Shown here piece by piece: positions 35,576-45,206 of a stretch of 64,000 bases of DNA. The notes under the pieces were generated by a model. That model had not been told where the DNA came from. It was given only the letters and a program-made list of their open reading frames with translations, and ran no database searches. Source of the stretch: Heterobilharzia americana (taxonomy: Eukaryota > Platyhelminthes > Trematoda > Strigeidida > Schistosomatidae). The stretch spans positions 1-64,000 of the forward strand of contig CALYCZ020000108.1 of the NCBI GenBank assembly GCA_944470555.2. The letters run 5' to 3'. Made by a program: the position numbers and the translations under genes. How positions within the stretch are numbered: position 1 is the stretch's first letter; each line of letters opens with the position of its first letter.

Positions 35576-37723
35576 CTAGAAAAGAGCCGTGTGCCGCACG
35601 ACTTTACACTTTTGACAAGCTAAGCACGACTGGGCCCACTCCTTAACGTCTTTGTTCATCCCAGGCCAGCAGAAACGTTGTGCGATAAGCCTAATGGTGG
35701 CTCGTACACCTGGATGAGAGAGTTTGTGCAACGTATTGAAGACGTTGCGTCGACAACTCTTCGGAACTATTGGGCGTGGTTGACTAGCAGAGACATCGCA
35801 CAAAATTGCATCCTTGTCTGATCCAACAGGACAAAGTCGCAGTTTGAGAGTTGTGGACGACAACTCATGATGCAGCTCAAGGTCTTCCTTTTGACGCCGA
35901 GCTAGTTCAACGAGATCAATACCCTCGATATAGTTTATCGAAGCTATTCGAGATAGTGCGTCGGCTGCGGAGTTGTTTGCTCCAGAAATGTGGCGGATGT
36001 CTGACGTGAACTGGGAAATGTAATCCAGCTGTCGCGACTCACGAGGGGAGTATTTGTCAGACGCCGAGCTGAGGGAAAACGTTAACGGTTTGTGGTCTGT
36101 GAAAATAATGAAATCACGACCTTCCACAGAATGTCGAAAATGGCGTACAGAACAGTACATGGCTAGGAGTTCCCTACCAAATGTACTGTATCTTGTTTCC
36201 GCGTCTTGCAGCCGCCTCGAGAAAAAGGCTAACGGTTGCCACTGGTTGTCAGTCAACTGTTGCAAAACTGCTCCAATTGCTGAATCAGATGCATCAACAG
36301 CAATACTCAGAGGAGCATTGGGGTCATGATGCATAAGCATGGTTGCGTTCGAAATGGCTTCCTTGACTTTGGAGAAAGCAAGTCTAGCCGCGTTGTCCAG
36401 AGACACGAACTTCGCAGTTCCTCGAAGTAGATCTGTGAGTGGTCTCATGACAGAGGCACAGTTAGGGATAAACCTTCGGTAATAACTTACCAGGCCATTG
36501 AAAGTGCGGAGATGTTTCACAGTGGTCGGCTCTGGATAGTTTGTGATAGCCGCCACTTTATCTCTCAATGGGCGTATACCTTTGTTGTCAATGGTATGCC
36601 CAAGGAAGCTGAGTGATTCAACTCCTATTTCACACTTCTGTAAGTTAACTGTGATGCCATGTTTTTTGAGTCTTTCGAATGCGAGGTCCAAATGTTTAAG
36701 GTGTGTTTCCTTATCTGGACTCGCAATTAGACAGTCATCGATGTAGACATGAACAAAATTCAGACCACGGAAGACGTCGTCCATAAAGCGTTGGAATGTT
36801 TGTGCTGCATTCCGAAGACCAAAAGGCATGCGCAGGAATTCAAACAGGCCAAAAGGAGTAATAATGGCTGTTTTCGCGATATCTTCTGCTGCCATAGGTA
36901 TCTGGTTGTACGCTTTGACTAAGTCGATTTTCGAGAAAATGTTCATGCCGCATAAGGTTGCGGTCAAGTCGTAAACGTGGGGTATAGGGTAGCAGTCCGG
37001 AGTTGTTTTGGCGTTAAGCCTTCGGTAATCACCGGTCGGACGCCAGTCGTTGCTATCCTTTTTGGGCACCATGTGCAATGGCGATGCCCAAGGACTGTTC
37101 GACGGTCTGATAATGCCCAGTTCGAGCATATGGTCGAATTCATTTTTCGCCGTTTGCAGCTTATCGGGGGCTAAACGGCGAGCTTTGGATGCCACAGGTG
37201 GACCTGTGGTTGTGACGTGATGCATAACATTGCTGGTTATGCACGGAAGAGTGTGTTTCGGTTGTTGTAACTCTGGATATTTCTCCAGAACTGCCTGGTA
37301 GGACGCGTCGCCTGATTGTTTAGTCCTAACGATGGCTAAACTCGGACCTACATAGGTGGTGCCGCCAATAGATAACTTTGTGTTGTTATCTATCAGTCGT
37401 CGACGGCGAGCATCTACGAGTAGATCGTAATGGTTCAGCAAATCTATGCCAATGATGGGCATAGAGACGTCTGCCAGGAGGAAAATCCAGTGAATAGGTT
37501 TGCGTAAACCTAAGTTGAGGTAGGCATACCGTCTCCCGAATGTCGCGATTGCCTTGCCGTTGGCTGCTTGAAGATTGAAGGATGGGTCGAGATGACGCTC
37601 CTTTGTCGTTGCTGGAAGAACGCTAACTTCTGCGCCGGTGTCGACGAGGTAGCGGACTTTCGTTTTAATGTCGGTGACGTAGAGCAAACGGCTTTTTCCG
37701 CCGGCTACGGTTGCCGTGAGCAC
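35576..37723 (-). CDS. pol: pol: protease, reverse transcriptase, RNase H and integrase zinc finger; integrase core deleted
   Basis: This 715-codon frame lies in -1 phase to gag and overlaps it. The protease active site is [13 protein letters not shown] (DTG at residues 28-30 of this frame). RT shows [15 protein letters not shown] and the catalytic YIDD at residues 327-330. The thumb has [15 protein letters not shown]. RNase H shows [18 protein letters not shown] and FTDHKPLTF. The integrase HHCC finger (HKLSHPG, CLACQKC) follows, and the frame then ends in VVRHTALF because of a deletion that joins finger sequence to the 3' untranslated region. Every domain up to RNase H looks intact, so it could in principle make active RT, but it has no DDE core. 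The listed first codon is GTG; true entry is presumably by frameshifting from gag. Confidence 0.92.
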   Translation of the reverse strand: MLTATVAGGKSRLLYVTDIKTKVRYLVDTGAEVSVLPATTKERHLDPSFNLQAANGKAIATFGRRYAYLNLGLRKPIHWIFLLADVSMPIIGIDLLNHYDLLVDARRRRLIDNNTKLSIGGTTYVGPSLAIVRTKQSGDASYQAVLEKYPELQQPKHTLPCITSNVMHHVTTTGPPVASKARRLAPDKLQTAKNEFDHMLELGIIRPSNSPWASPLHMVPKKDSNDWRPTGDYRRLNAKTTPDCYPIPHVYDLTATLCGMNIFSKIDLVKAYNQIPMAAEDIAKTAIITPFGLFEFLRMPFGLRNAAQTFQRFMDDVFRGLNFVHVYIDDCLIASPDKETHLKHLDLAFERLKKHGITVNLQKCEIGVESLSFLGHTIDNKGIRPLRDKVAAITNYPEPTTVKHLRTFNGLVSYYRRFIPNCASVMRPLTDLLRGTAKFVSLDNAARLAFSKVKEAISNATMLMHHDPNAPLSIAVDASDSAIGAVLQQLTDNQWQPLAFFSRRLQDAETRYSTFGRELLAMYCSVRHFRHSVEGRDFIIFTDHKPLTFSLSSASDKYSPRESRQLDYISQFTSDIRHISGANNSAADALSRIASINYIEGIDLVELARRQKEDLELHHELSSTTLKLRLCPVGSDKDAILCDVSASQPRPIVPKSCRRNVFNTLHKLSHPGVRATIRLIAQRFCWPGMNKDVKEWAQSCLACQKCKVVRHTALF

Positions 37724-37744
37724 GTGCCGGCGTGACCGTTTCCC
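37688..37744 (-). promoter_or_regulatory. Predicted -1 ribosomal frameshift signal between gag and pol
   Basis: On the minus strand the heptamer G GGA AAC (37,744-37,738) is in the correct phase of the gag frame, with GGA and AAC as zero-frame codons, 11 codons before the gag stop. After a 5-nt spacer, CGCCGGC (37,732-37,726) can pair with GCCGGCG (37,705-37,699) as a 7-bp all-GC stem with a 20-nt loop. ACGGC in the loop (37,717-37,713) could also pair with GCCGT (37,692-37,688), a possible pseudoknot. Pol lies in the -1 frame, as this signal requires. Confidence 0.78.
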
Positions 37745-38544
37745 GAGTTTGTGTCCTTCTTAAAACGGCATGGTTTACGACATTTTCTGGCTTCATCCCC
37801 GTAAGTGTTATGAAACCAGCACCATTCAGGGTTTTCCACCCTGTTGGGTTTCGTTTTAGGGCTACCACGCGACTTGCTGCGATGCGCCAAGGTGCGTTTC
37901 TGTGAAGTGCTACGTGATCTAGGACTTCGAGATCGTAGCAACCGTTTCACAGAGTTGCACAACTTGGTCACCTCCGAATCCTGGCGCTCTGGTTTGTCGC
38001 AGATAGAATATACGTTGGAGACGGGTCTGCTGGATATCTCCAGTATTTTATCTGCTGAGGCTGCCAGGTCGTCGAGTGGGACTGACTGGAGTGTCACCAA
38101 CACGGTTTGCACCGGTTGTGGTAGTTTCGAGAGAAATAGTTCTCGGAAGAAACCATCGTCAAATGTTCGTGCACCGATTACTTCTCGCATGCGTGCGAGG
38201 ACTTCAGTAGCTGAGTGGCTGCCTAGCTCGATGTTACGAAGCAATTCGTCTAGACGTTGGCGATCTGTGAGATCGCTTTTCTTCAAGAGTGCAGCCTTTA
38301 GAAGTGCATAAGGGTCACTTACTTCAGGATTAAACATGTTTGCTGTAACATACCTGTTTAATTCTCGCGGTAGTGAACGTATGACAGCAAGAAATCGAGC
38401 ATGAGGATCTGAGACACCCTGTTCTCGAAAATCGGCCTCGGCATACAGAAACCATGTTTCTGCATTGTCTGGCCAATATGGCACGAGTTGGATCGTGTTC
38501 GAGGTCGGCTTAATACGAATAAGCTTGGGAGTGTGGTCGGACAT
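37705..38544 (-). CDS. gag: gag, intact, 279 codons, with CX2HX9CX3C finger
   Basis: Gag is the structural protein of the retrotransposon particle. The start [20 protein letters not shown] is shared with the left-arm copy. The N-terminal two thirds form the capsid-like part ([20 protein letters not shown] onward). The C-terminal quarter is basic ([13 protein letters not shown]). It ends with a finger at residues about 242-259: Cys, two residues, His, nine residues, Cys, three residues, Cys. This CHCC pattern, instead of the usual CCHC, is a known mark of the CsRn1 clade. The stop follows 17 codons later. Pol is reached by the -1 signal at the gag end. Confidence 0.92.
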   Translation of the reverse strand: MSDHTPKLIRIKPTSNTIQLVPYWPDNAETWFLYAEADFREQGVSDPHARFLAVIRSLPRELNRYVTANMFNPEVSDPYALLKAALLKKSDLTDRQRLDELLRNIELGSHSATEVLARMREVIGARTFDDGFFRELFLSKLPQPVQTVLVTLQSVPLDDLAASADKILEISSRPVSNVYSICDKPERQDSEVTKLCNSVKRLLRSRSPRSRSTSQKRTLAHRSKSRGSPKTKPNRVENPEWCWFHNTYGDEARKCRKPCRFKKDTNSGNGHAGTCSRQP

Positions 38545-38653
38545 GAGAAAGTGTAGTAAATGGATATATAAATGTTATCGAAATGAAAACAATAAACAAA
38601 TATAAAATGGAACAGGCTCACCAATTCAATACTTGTTATTGTTCGGGATATTT

Positions 38654-38672
38654 GATCACGTCGGGCTCACCA
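38654..38672 (-). promoter_or_regulatory. Primer-binding site, tRNA-Trp type
   Basis: On the minus strand TGGTGAGCCCGACGTGATC follows the 5' LTR after one T. It matches the tRNA-Trp primer complement at all but one position, better than the left-arm copy. Confidence 0.82.
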
Positions 38673-38673
38673 A

Positions 38674-39017
38674 TTTAGGATTTGTCCTGGTGCGAACTTG
38701 ACAGACGCAAAGACCAATCACTAATTATTCGAACTTGTTATATACCCACGAATACGAGACCAAGGAAGAACACGATAGCGTAGTCGGATGGAATAGTATA
38801 TTTGGATGGTTATGCCAAAATACCGATGCGTTCCAACTAACTGGCTAGAGAGTCGAATACGAGCAATGCAACGTAACACGACAGCGTGCCAAATGGCGAG
38901 GATGCTTGACCGGGTGCCTTCAGCTTAGCGAGTCCAGTTAAACTATCAAGGTCAGCATCAATGTCGAAAGTCGTCAAACCCTAGGCTATTGATTTTGGGG
39001 AAGTGTGTGGCGCTACA
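38674..39017 (-). repeat. 5' LTR (haplotype B) of the minus-strand element
   Basis: 344 bp with TGTAGCG start and CCTAAA end. Diagnostic bases are those of the left-arm 3' LTR (type B). The TATA-like GTATATAAC is conserved near 38,737-38,745. Confidence 0.92.
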
Positions 39018-39021
39018 ACAG

Positions 39022-39741
39022 CGTGTACCGTCATAGAATTAATTTTTATCCATTGTGATGTGGAAAATATTTTCAGATCATGACTGCTTGTGCGTAACGC
39101 TTTGGCCTTTGAACTCTTCAACCTGATCTAACCACTTTGTCACTTTTTCTGTGGGAATTTTTGTTACTGCAGCCTCGGCGGATGTTATGTTGTTTCTGGC
39201 TCTTTCTGTGTGATCATCGGTGAAGGCAGGCTTTGCTCGGTCGATGCTAACAGAATCTGCCCTGTTTAATCTTTTGATTTGTTACAACTCTAAAAGTCGA
39301 CGTGAGAGCTTGTATGGGCCACCATAAGTTGGTTTTAGTGGTGGCTGAACGCAATCTCTTCTGACAAAAACGTGAACACAATTGCCTAACTGAGAAGGAA
39401 GATGTGATGGTTGTTTCTTTGCCCATGGGAGTGATATTTTTAAGTCGCTCACAAGCTTTTTCAGTTGTTATACGAAGTTAGCCATATTAGGTGAGACTTA
39501 TTTGTCTGTGGTGAAAAATTCTTGAAATAGTAAAGCTGTCCCATATACTAACTCAGGTAAGACAATCAACAAGCGTATTTAAGCAGCTCCAAGTCCAAGT
39601 GGTGCCAAAGGGATTTGGGCGAACCACCCATTGTCAGTCAGGGCAGCAGTGAGTGCTACTTTAGATTGTCTGTGTGGGCGCCCTAACATACCATCAGATA
39701 TGAGATGATATGCGGTAATGCGTATGCGTTTTATTTACCGG
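39022..39741 (-). pseudogene. Ty3/gypsy integrase C-terminal remnant, target of the minus-strand LTR element
   Basis: Read from about 39,735 down, frames give VFVRRDCVQPPLKPTYGGPY, a GPY/F-type integrase tail. ADSVSIDRAKPAFTDDHTER and EKVTKWLDQVEEF follow. The upstream core is eroded. The fragment begins exactly at the inner edge of the right arm, so it is absent from the left side. The CsRn1-like element inserted at its 3' end. Confidence 0.62.
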
Positions 39742-40067
39742 ACAACTGGACCATCTCGGTTGAGCAGAAAACGTTCATTCATATTTAGTTACTTGACTTC
39801 CCAGGGCCTTTGACAGGGTTAATCGTGATAGATAATGTCAGGAACCTCATCTTATGGGTGTACCAAAGGTTATTCAGCTGGTTCAAGAGTAACCCCAATA
39901 ATCGTATGCAGCAGTTGGCTCTCCTTCCCGATGGCTCCACGATACTAAACGATGTCTCAGGCCTCTTTTCACAGTGGATTGGTCTTTCTTGCCACTGAAA
40001 ACGACTAACAAGCGCCCGCTCACCATCATGTACCGATAATCAAAAGGATCGAGGAGACAAACGGAGG
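39742..40067 (+). pseudogene. LINE reverse transcriptase fragment, truncated at the arm edge (right-arm copy)
   Basis: It mirrors 26,390-26,714. It starts abruptly inside the RT finger-palm region; LFSWFKSNPNNRMQQL is recognisable. The missing upstream part is present only beside the left arm. Confidence 0.5.
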
Positions 40068-41166
40068 ACATGTATCTCATTCTTAGGAGGGAGTCAGTCT
40101 AAAATCCTTGACTGAACAGACTAACTCCCGCTCCTTCTCGGCATGGAGGCGGTAGACAAATCCACATCTAATCCGCGCTCCGAGTCCGCAGAGGAGACGA
40201 ATATGTCTTACTCATTCATCGAAAACTATCAAGGGGTTAATCATAGTGACCCACTTGGAGTTTCTGTTGTTTGTCAACTTACAGTGAAAAAGAATTAAGT
40301 TATCCTAAGGCTTCATCCATGAGCTCCGGATAGGCCAATTACAAGCCTAATCAATGGAGCGTAGGCACTAGGTGATCGTTCTCACCTACATAAAACTCGC
40401 TAGCTATACTCCCTTGCTTGAAGGAAGATACCACTATTGCTGAGTGGGTTTCAGTGGAAAGCTATTACGGTGAATGGGTTGCGGTAAAATGTCTACCGGG
40501 TTCTCTTGGTTCCTTCCCAAGCTGCAATGATGACATTGCAAGGGGACCAACGGGGCATATCCGTAGTGTACCATATCAGTCATAACCTCCCTCACTCTGA
40601 CAAGTTCCGTTTAAGTTTGAATAAGAAACCTCATCTTGCGAACAATCTTCTCAGAGCAAAGCACGAAAGGGCTAGGTCATTGGATACTGGTGGTAAAATC
40701 GGCGAGATTACGCCATTTTCGATGTGAACTCGACGCAGGAGAAAACTGAGAGTAGCTGGTTCACGAACCATAATGCCTAAGGATTCGCCAAAAGACGGCG
40801 TCTCTGTTGGCAGCCTTGATTCCGTAATGGTGATCAACGAAGCCCAATGGATTTCTCCGGGGAATAATTCAAGGAATCCTTAAAAGGTTATCACCGAAGC
40901 CACTACTCTTAGTGGGGTTTTGAAGGCCGTCAACGCCTGACCCAAGGATTCCATACCACCACCCAGCGTGATCTGGAGTTCTGAGGAGTCATCGGACAGA
41001 GATCTTTAAATACGTCACGGCCATGGCCTGAAGCCAGTCCCGTCGGCCATCAGATATATTTTACCTAAAACGTCTGGAGGAGTATGCGTCTCCAAAGTAG
41101 TCAGCCTGGGTAGGAAGAAGGATGAAAACCTGATGAGAGGGGAATTTTAAGGGTTGTTTTAGGGAA
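40068..41166 (+). other. Right-arm counterpart of 25,291-26,389, unidentified
   Basis: The frame 40506-40727 includes NNLLRAKHERARSLDTGGKI. No domain recognised. It may be the 5' part of the LINE that follows. Confidence 0.35.
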
Positions 41167-42509
41167 TAAAGACGGTGTGGATGCACCCTTGAGTAGCTCA
41201 TCCAAACTGCGACATTTGGACATCCGTAACCGGCGTGACTGTTCTCTCGAAGACCGAATAAAAAGAAGGGAAGCTCTCACCGAGCTTAAGGCTCGACAAA
41301 CTAATGAGGAAAACAATCTTAAAGTTGTGGGATTTCGGGTTGCGAGGTCTTGGAAGCGAATGCTTACAGGGACCGCATGGGTAGGTCACGGAACCCTTAT
41401 AACACGGTGGACGTGGTATTAGAAGTGAAATGACAAGCTTCGAGAATCTAATCTGCGAACTAGACCCTGATGAATTAGCCCTTGCTCAAACCTGGCTAAT
41501 AAAGGATTTTGATTTTACGCCACCTCTTACGCGGTATCACTTTGTAACGGCGGATCGAATTGTGGGTCACAAAGTTGGCGGCATACTACTTTATGCCGGT
41601 GATGACGTCCGTGTGCCAACAGCCACTTCCAAAGCACAAGAATGCGGAATCTGCGAGACGACCAGTCGTGAGCTGAAGTCAGATCAAGGTTTCTGTAATA
41701 TTGGGGTCATCCACCGCAGTCCATCCTGCTTTTCAACTGACTTTGTGCTAACCTGTATGGGTGATTGGATTGGCAGCAGCGGGTGCCTAATGGCTGGGTA
41801 TCTGAGTGCTCCGTACATCAACTGGATGGGGCCTACAATCTTAGCACCGGACAGTTCCTTCAAAAATGATTTACTTTTAACGGTACTAAAATCTGCTTAA
41901 GTTCGAAACGTAACCTGTGCAACACGATACGATTTTGAACACAAGCCATCATTATTGGATTTAGTTCTAACCCACCAATGTGAAGACATAATGAATCTAC
42001 GATGCGTCCCTCCATTAGCTAACAGCGATGATGTGGTGCTAACTTGCGGCTCCCGGACGTATGAGTTCGGTCACAACACTGCTTCCCCTAGGCCTAATGT
42101 TTGGCGCGCGGACATTTCAAGTATAAGGATTGCGCAGTTGGTAAGAACTGGACCGTCGATAAGGATTCATCAATCGAAAACGCAAGGGATAGTTTTCGAG
42201 CTTCATTCGAAGAGGTGACGACGTCATTTGTTCCATGGACAACTTCATGAAGATCCTCTCATCGCCTACCGTGGTTTGATAAACGCACTCATAAACTGTC
42301 AAAATGAAGGAAAGTTTTATAGGACTTGTTTGTAGAAACTGGAGTGGGAACATCTGAAACTGGATGTTTTAAAGTCCGTTATCTCTGCACAACTTTGATC
42401 ACACAGTCTCGAATGTCCTACGAGAAACAGCTTGTGAGAGACTGCCAAAATTGTCCTATAAGACCATTCTCATTCATCAGAAGAGGGACTAGAAGGAAAA
42501 TGTGGGATT
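41167..42509 (+). pseudogene. CR1-like LINE endonuclease region (right-arm copy), split by a solo LTR
   Basis: It mirrors 23,948-25,290, with frames 41177-41422, 41430-41900 and 41955-42218. The last frame leaves the left-arm reading early: near 42,128 this arm reads GTATAAGGATTGC where the left arm corresponds to GTATAAGGGATTGC, a 1-bp indel. Reading resumes after the solo LTR at about 42,862-42,995. Catalytic motifs are lost as in the left copy. Confidence 0.72.
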
Positions 42510-42861
42510 CCCTTTTAGGATTTGTCCTGGTGCGAACTTGACAGACGCAAAGACCAATCACTAATCATTCGGACTTGTTATATACCCACGAATACGAGAC
42601 CAGGGAGGAACACGATAGCGTAGTCTGATGGAATAGTATATTCGGATGGTTATGCCAAAATACCGATGCGTTCCAACTAACTGGCTAGAGAGTCGAATGC
42701 GAGCAGTGCAACGCAACACGACGGCGTGCCAAATGGCGAGGATGCTTGACCAGGTGCCCTCAGCTTAACGAGTCCAGTTAAACTATCAAGGTCAGCATCA
42801 ATGTCGAAAGTCGTCGAACCCTAGGCTATTGATTTTGGGGAAGTGTATGACGCTACACCCT
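42510..42861 (-). mobile_element. Solo LTR (haplotype A) with target duplication
   Basis: A 344-bp LTR (42,514-42,857) is flanked by CCCT (42,510-42,513 and 42,858-42,861), the complement of the AGGG flanking the left-arm element. Outer flanks are identical to those of the left-arm element. Solo LTRs arise by recombination between the two LTRs of one insertion. Diagnostic bases are type A throughout. Confidence 0.93.
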
Positions 42862-42995
42862 CTCGGATGATGGAGGGAAAATATGATAGTCTGGGAGAAT
42901 CCAGTATGCCCACAGTTGAATTTCTATCGGAATGCTGTGGTGAAGTCTTCTCTGCGGATCATGATGATGAAGTTCGCATAAGCACAATTGTGCCA

Positions 42996-44781
42996 TTAAC
43001 CAGCCTAACGTGAGTGTTTTCTCACTACTGTATCCCTACAAACCCCGATGATGTCCAAAAGTGCCCACTGCCTCTCCTCTCGTTTTATTTGAATCCGTTT
43101 GGGTGTCGTTTGAACTTGTGAATACTGCTGATTTCCACGTTCCATGTATCGGGCCCCCAGGGGGCCCCCTTTCCCACGTGTTTGTTTCGGTGACTTACTC
43201 ATCACTGGTTCAGGTAATACAAACAAACGAACCATCGGAAAGCCGTCTTTGAACGACTGGACAAATACGAGTTAGCCATCAACCTTGATGAACACGAGCT
43301 CGGAAGATGCTGATTGAAATTTTACCAACGCAATTAACCCATAAACGAGGTATGAAACCAGTTCCAGTTGAAGTAAATTTTATCAGAAGCTGCCTGCTAC
43401 CAGGCTCATATAAGAATCTATGCCGTTTACTGGGGCTAGCCAACTTCCACCGCCGTTTCATTCCTAGGCGTGCCACTGTTTCACGGCCACCAACTGACTG
43501 TTAACATGGACGTTTCCGCTCTCCCCATCCGTCTTCCGGAGCAATTCAACCATTCGAAAAAGCAGGACAACCGCTTGACCGATAGACGTTAACTTCTCAT
43601 TTATGCTCACTATAGATGCAACCGATAGTGCCACTGAATTATTTCTATGTGTGGATGACGACCATTTCCAGCATTCTTTCCAAAACTTTTGTGAACATAG
43701 CAGGATGGTCACAGCACATTTGGTAGGCTGTTGCTAGTTGTGTATCCATTGGCATTTCAGACATGCGTTAGAGTATACTGTTTTCACAGTTTTCGTGGAC
43801 TAACGGGTAGTGAGTGAAGTCTTATCAGCTAAACGAGACAGTTACTCCCCCTGTGTGAAATACTACTCTTAGGGTCCATAAGGCAGTTTACTTTTGATAT
43901 CCAGAGCACTAAGGGCGCCAGAAACGAGGTCGCTGATACATTGTCGCGCATAGATGTCAGCAACGTGCCTTCCGGTATACTGATTATTGACACCCATCTG
44001 AGCTACAGGACGATGATTTGGAATCAGAGAAGTTGGCGCATTCGATAACTGGTTACTCGGTTTTCTTCGAAGTTCAATTTGATACCGTCAGCGTTATGCG
44101 TAACAAACCCACCAGACGACTCCACCAATTCGTGAGAAAAGCGATGAGAAGCACCATATTCGACAGGCTACATAAGTTATCGCACCCTGGGACCAATCCT
44201 ACAATGGAGCTGATTAACGGGAGACCTATGTTTCCAAATACATACGTTGACGTAAGACGGCGGACTTCAACAGATCTCAAGCGTCAGTGAGTGAAAGAGC
44301 GAGGTCACACCGACATTCCGTCCGGCCGCTTTCCTATTCCTACAGCCAGATTTTGCAATATCCGCGTACACAAAGTTGGACCACCGCCTCCATCCAACGG
44401 TCTAGACCATCTCCTTAGACGCATCGATTGACTAACTCGATGGCCTGTTACTGTTCCAATACCGGACATTTCAGCCAAACAGTCGCCAGAGCTTTAGTGA
44501 CTCAGTGGGTATTCAACTTTGGTTGCCCCTCATTCATCATACTGATCGAGGTTCACAGTTTGAAAGTTGCTTGTCCCAACAACCCATTGACGTTTTTGGC
44601 ACCGTATGATACAGAGGTAGGGTTTTCGCCGCATCACTGGCGGCAAAAATTAAAGAGGTCAAACGATATGTCTCTAGATGTCTCCCATTTAGCAAGATGG
44701 AAGACTGAATCCACAAATATTCGGCATACCTAGTGTGAATTACGATGCCAGAGGCTGCGAAGTGTTGCCAGAATGAACTCA
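42996..44781 (+). pseudogene. Old Ty3/gypsy pol remnant (right-arm copy)
   Basis: It mirrors 18,160-19,945. In order: RT end (GLANFHRRFIPR in 43307-43504), RNase H tail (TFDIQSTKGARNEVADTLSR near 43,890-43,950), integrase finger (44018-44290) and integrase core remnant (44428-44733). It is non-functional. Confidence 0.7.
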
Positions 44782-44790
44782 CAGACTTCG

Positions 44791-45206
44791 GCCTGCCATA
44801 TGTGTATACTACGTTCAGGTCGTTCGCACACAGGATTGGTCTGCCCGCCTTGAAACATTCACATATTCTACTGATATGTTATGAAGAGAAGTGGACCTAA
44901 GATGTCGTTTTGAACAATTACACTAGTAATTGGTTTGGTCCTTGAGATAGTTGATCCGACTTTCATTATTTGACAACAGTTACACAAAAGGTTTTAACCA
45001 GCCTAAAAGTGGATACCAACTCCGAGGAAACTTGGTCCAATAACAAGCAAGTTGTGTGGGACTCTGCTGAAGGCTCTAGCGGTGTCGAAGTATAGTATGA
45101 TCACCAGCTTTTTCCGTTCTATAGGTGATCTCTTGAAAACAATCAAATAGGCTTCCGGGGCAAGCTCTCGTTTTCAGAAAGCCATATTGCACTTCATTTG
45201 TTACAC
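44791..45206 (-). pseudogene. LINE reverse transcriptase fragment (right-arm copy)
   Basis: It mirrors 17,735-18,150, with the same eroded motif A and PQGS-type region on the opposite strand. Confidence 0.6.

Larger units (their letters stand above)
34847..39021 (-). mobile_element. CsRn1/Boudicca-like LTR retrotransposon lacking the integrase core, 4-bp target duplication
   Basis: On the minus strand the 5' LTR is 38,674-39,017 and the 3' LTR is 34,851-35,194, each 344 bp. Both are flanked by ACAG (39,018-39,021 and 34,847-34,850). Between them lie a tRNA-Trp-type primer site, intact gag, and pol with protease, RT, RNase H and integrase finger. A deletion near 35,580 removes the integrase core and joins directly to the 3' untranslated region. 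Its missing part is present in the left-arm element and the reverse also holds. The two LTRs belong to different haplotypes (5' type B, 3' type A). It sits in an old gypsy integrase remnant. Confidence 0.93.

Noticed and set aside
35575..35582. A CCCTAA hexamer at the integrase deletion junction of the minus-strand element
   Set aside because: Only one hexamer. It can be formed by the two parental sequences plus one base change, so telomeric addition is not supported.
20085..39017. A single inversion by crossover between the two LTR elements
   Set aside because: It explains the A...B and B...A LTR pattern but predicts swapped flanks. Both elements keep matching 4-bp target duplications, and the empty site in segment X shows that the left flanks belong together. 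At least two exchanges are needed.
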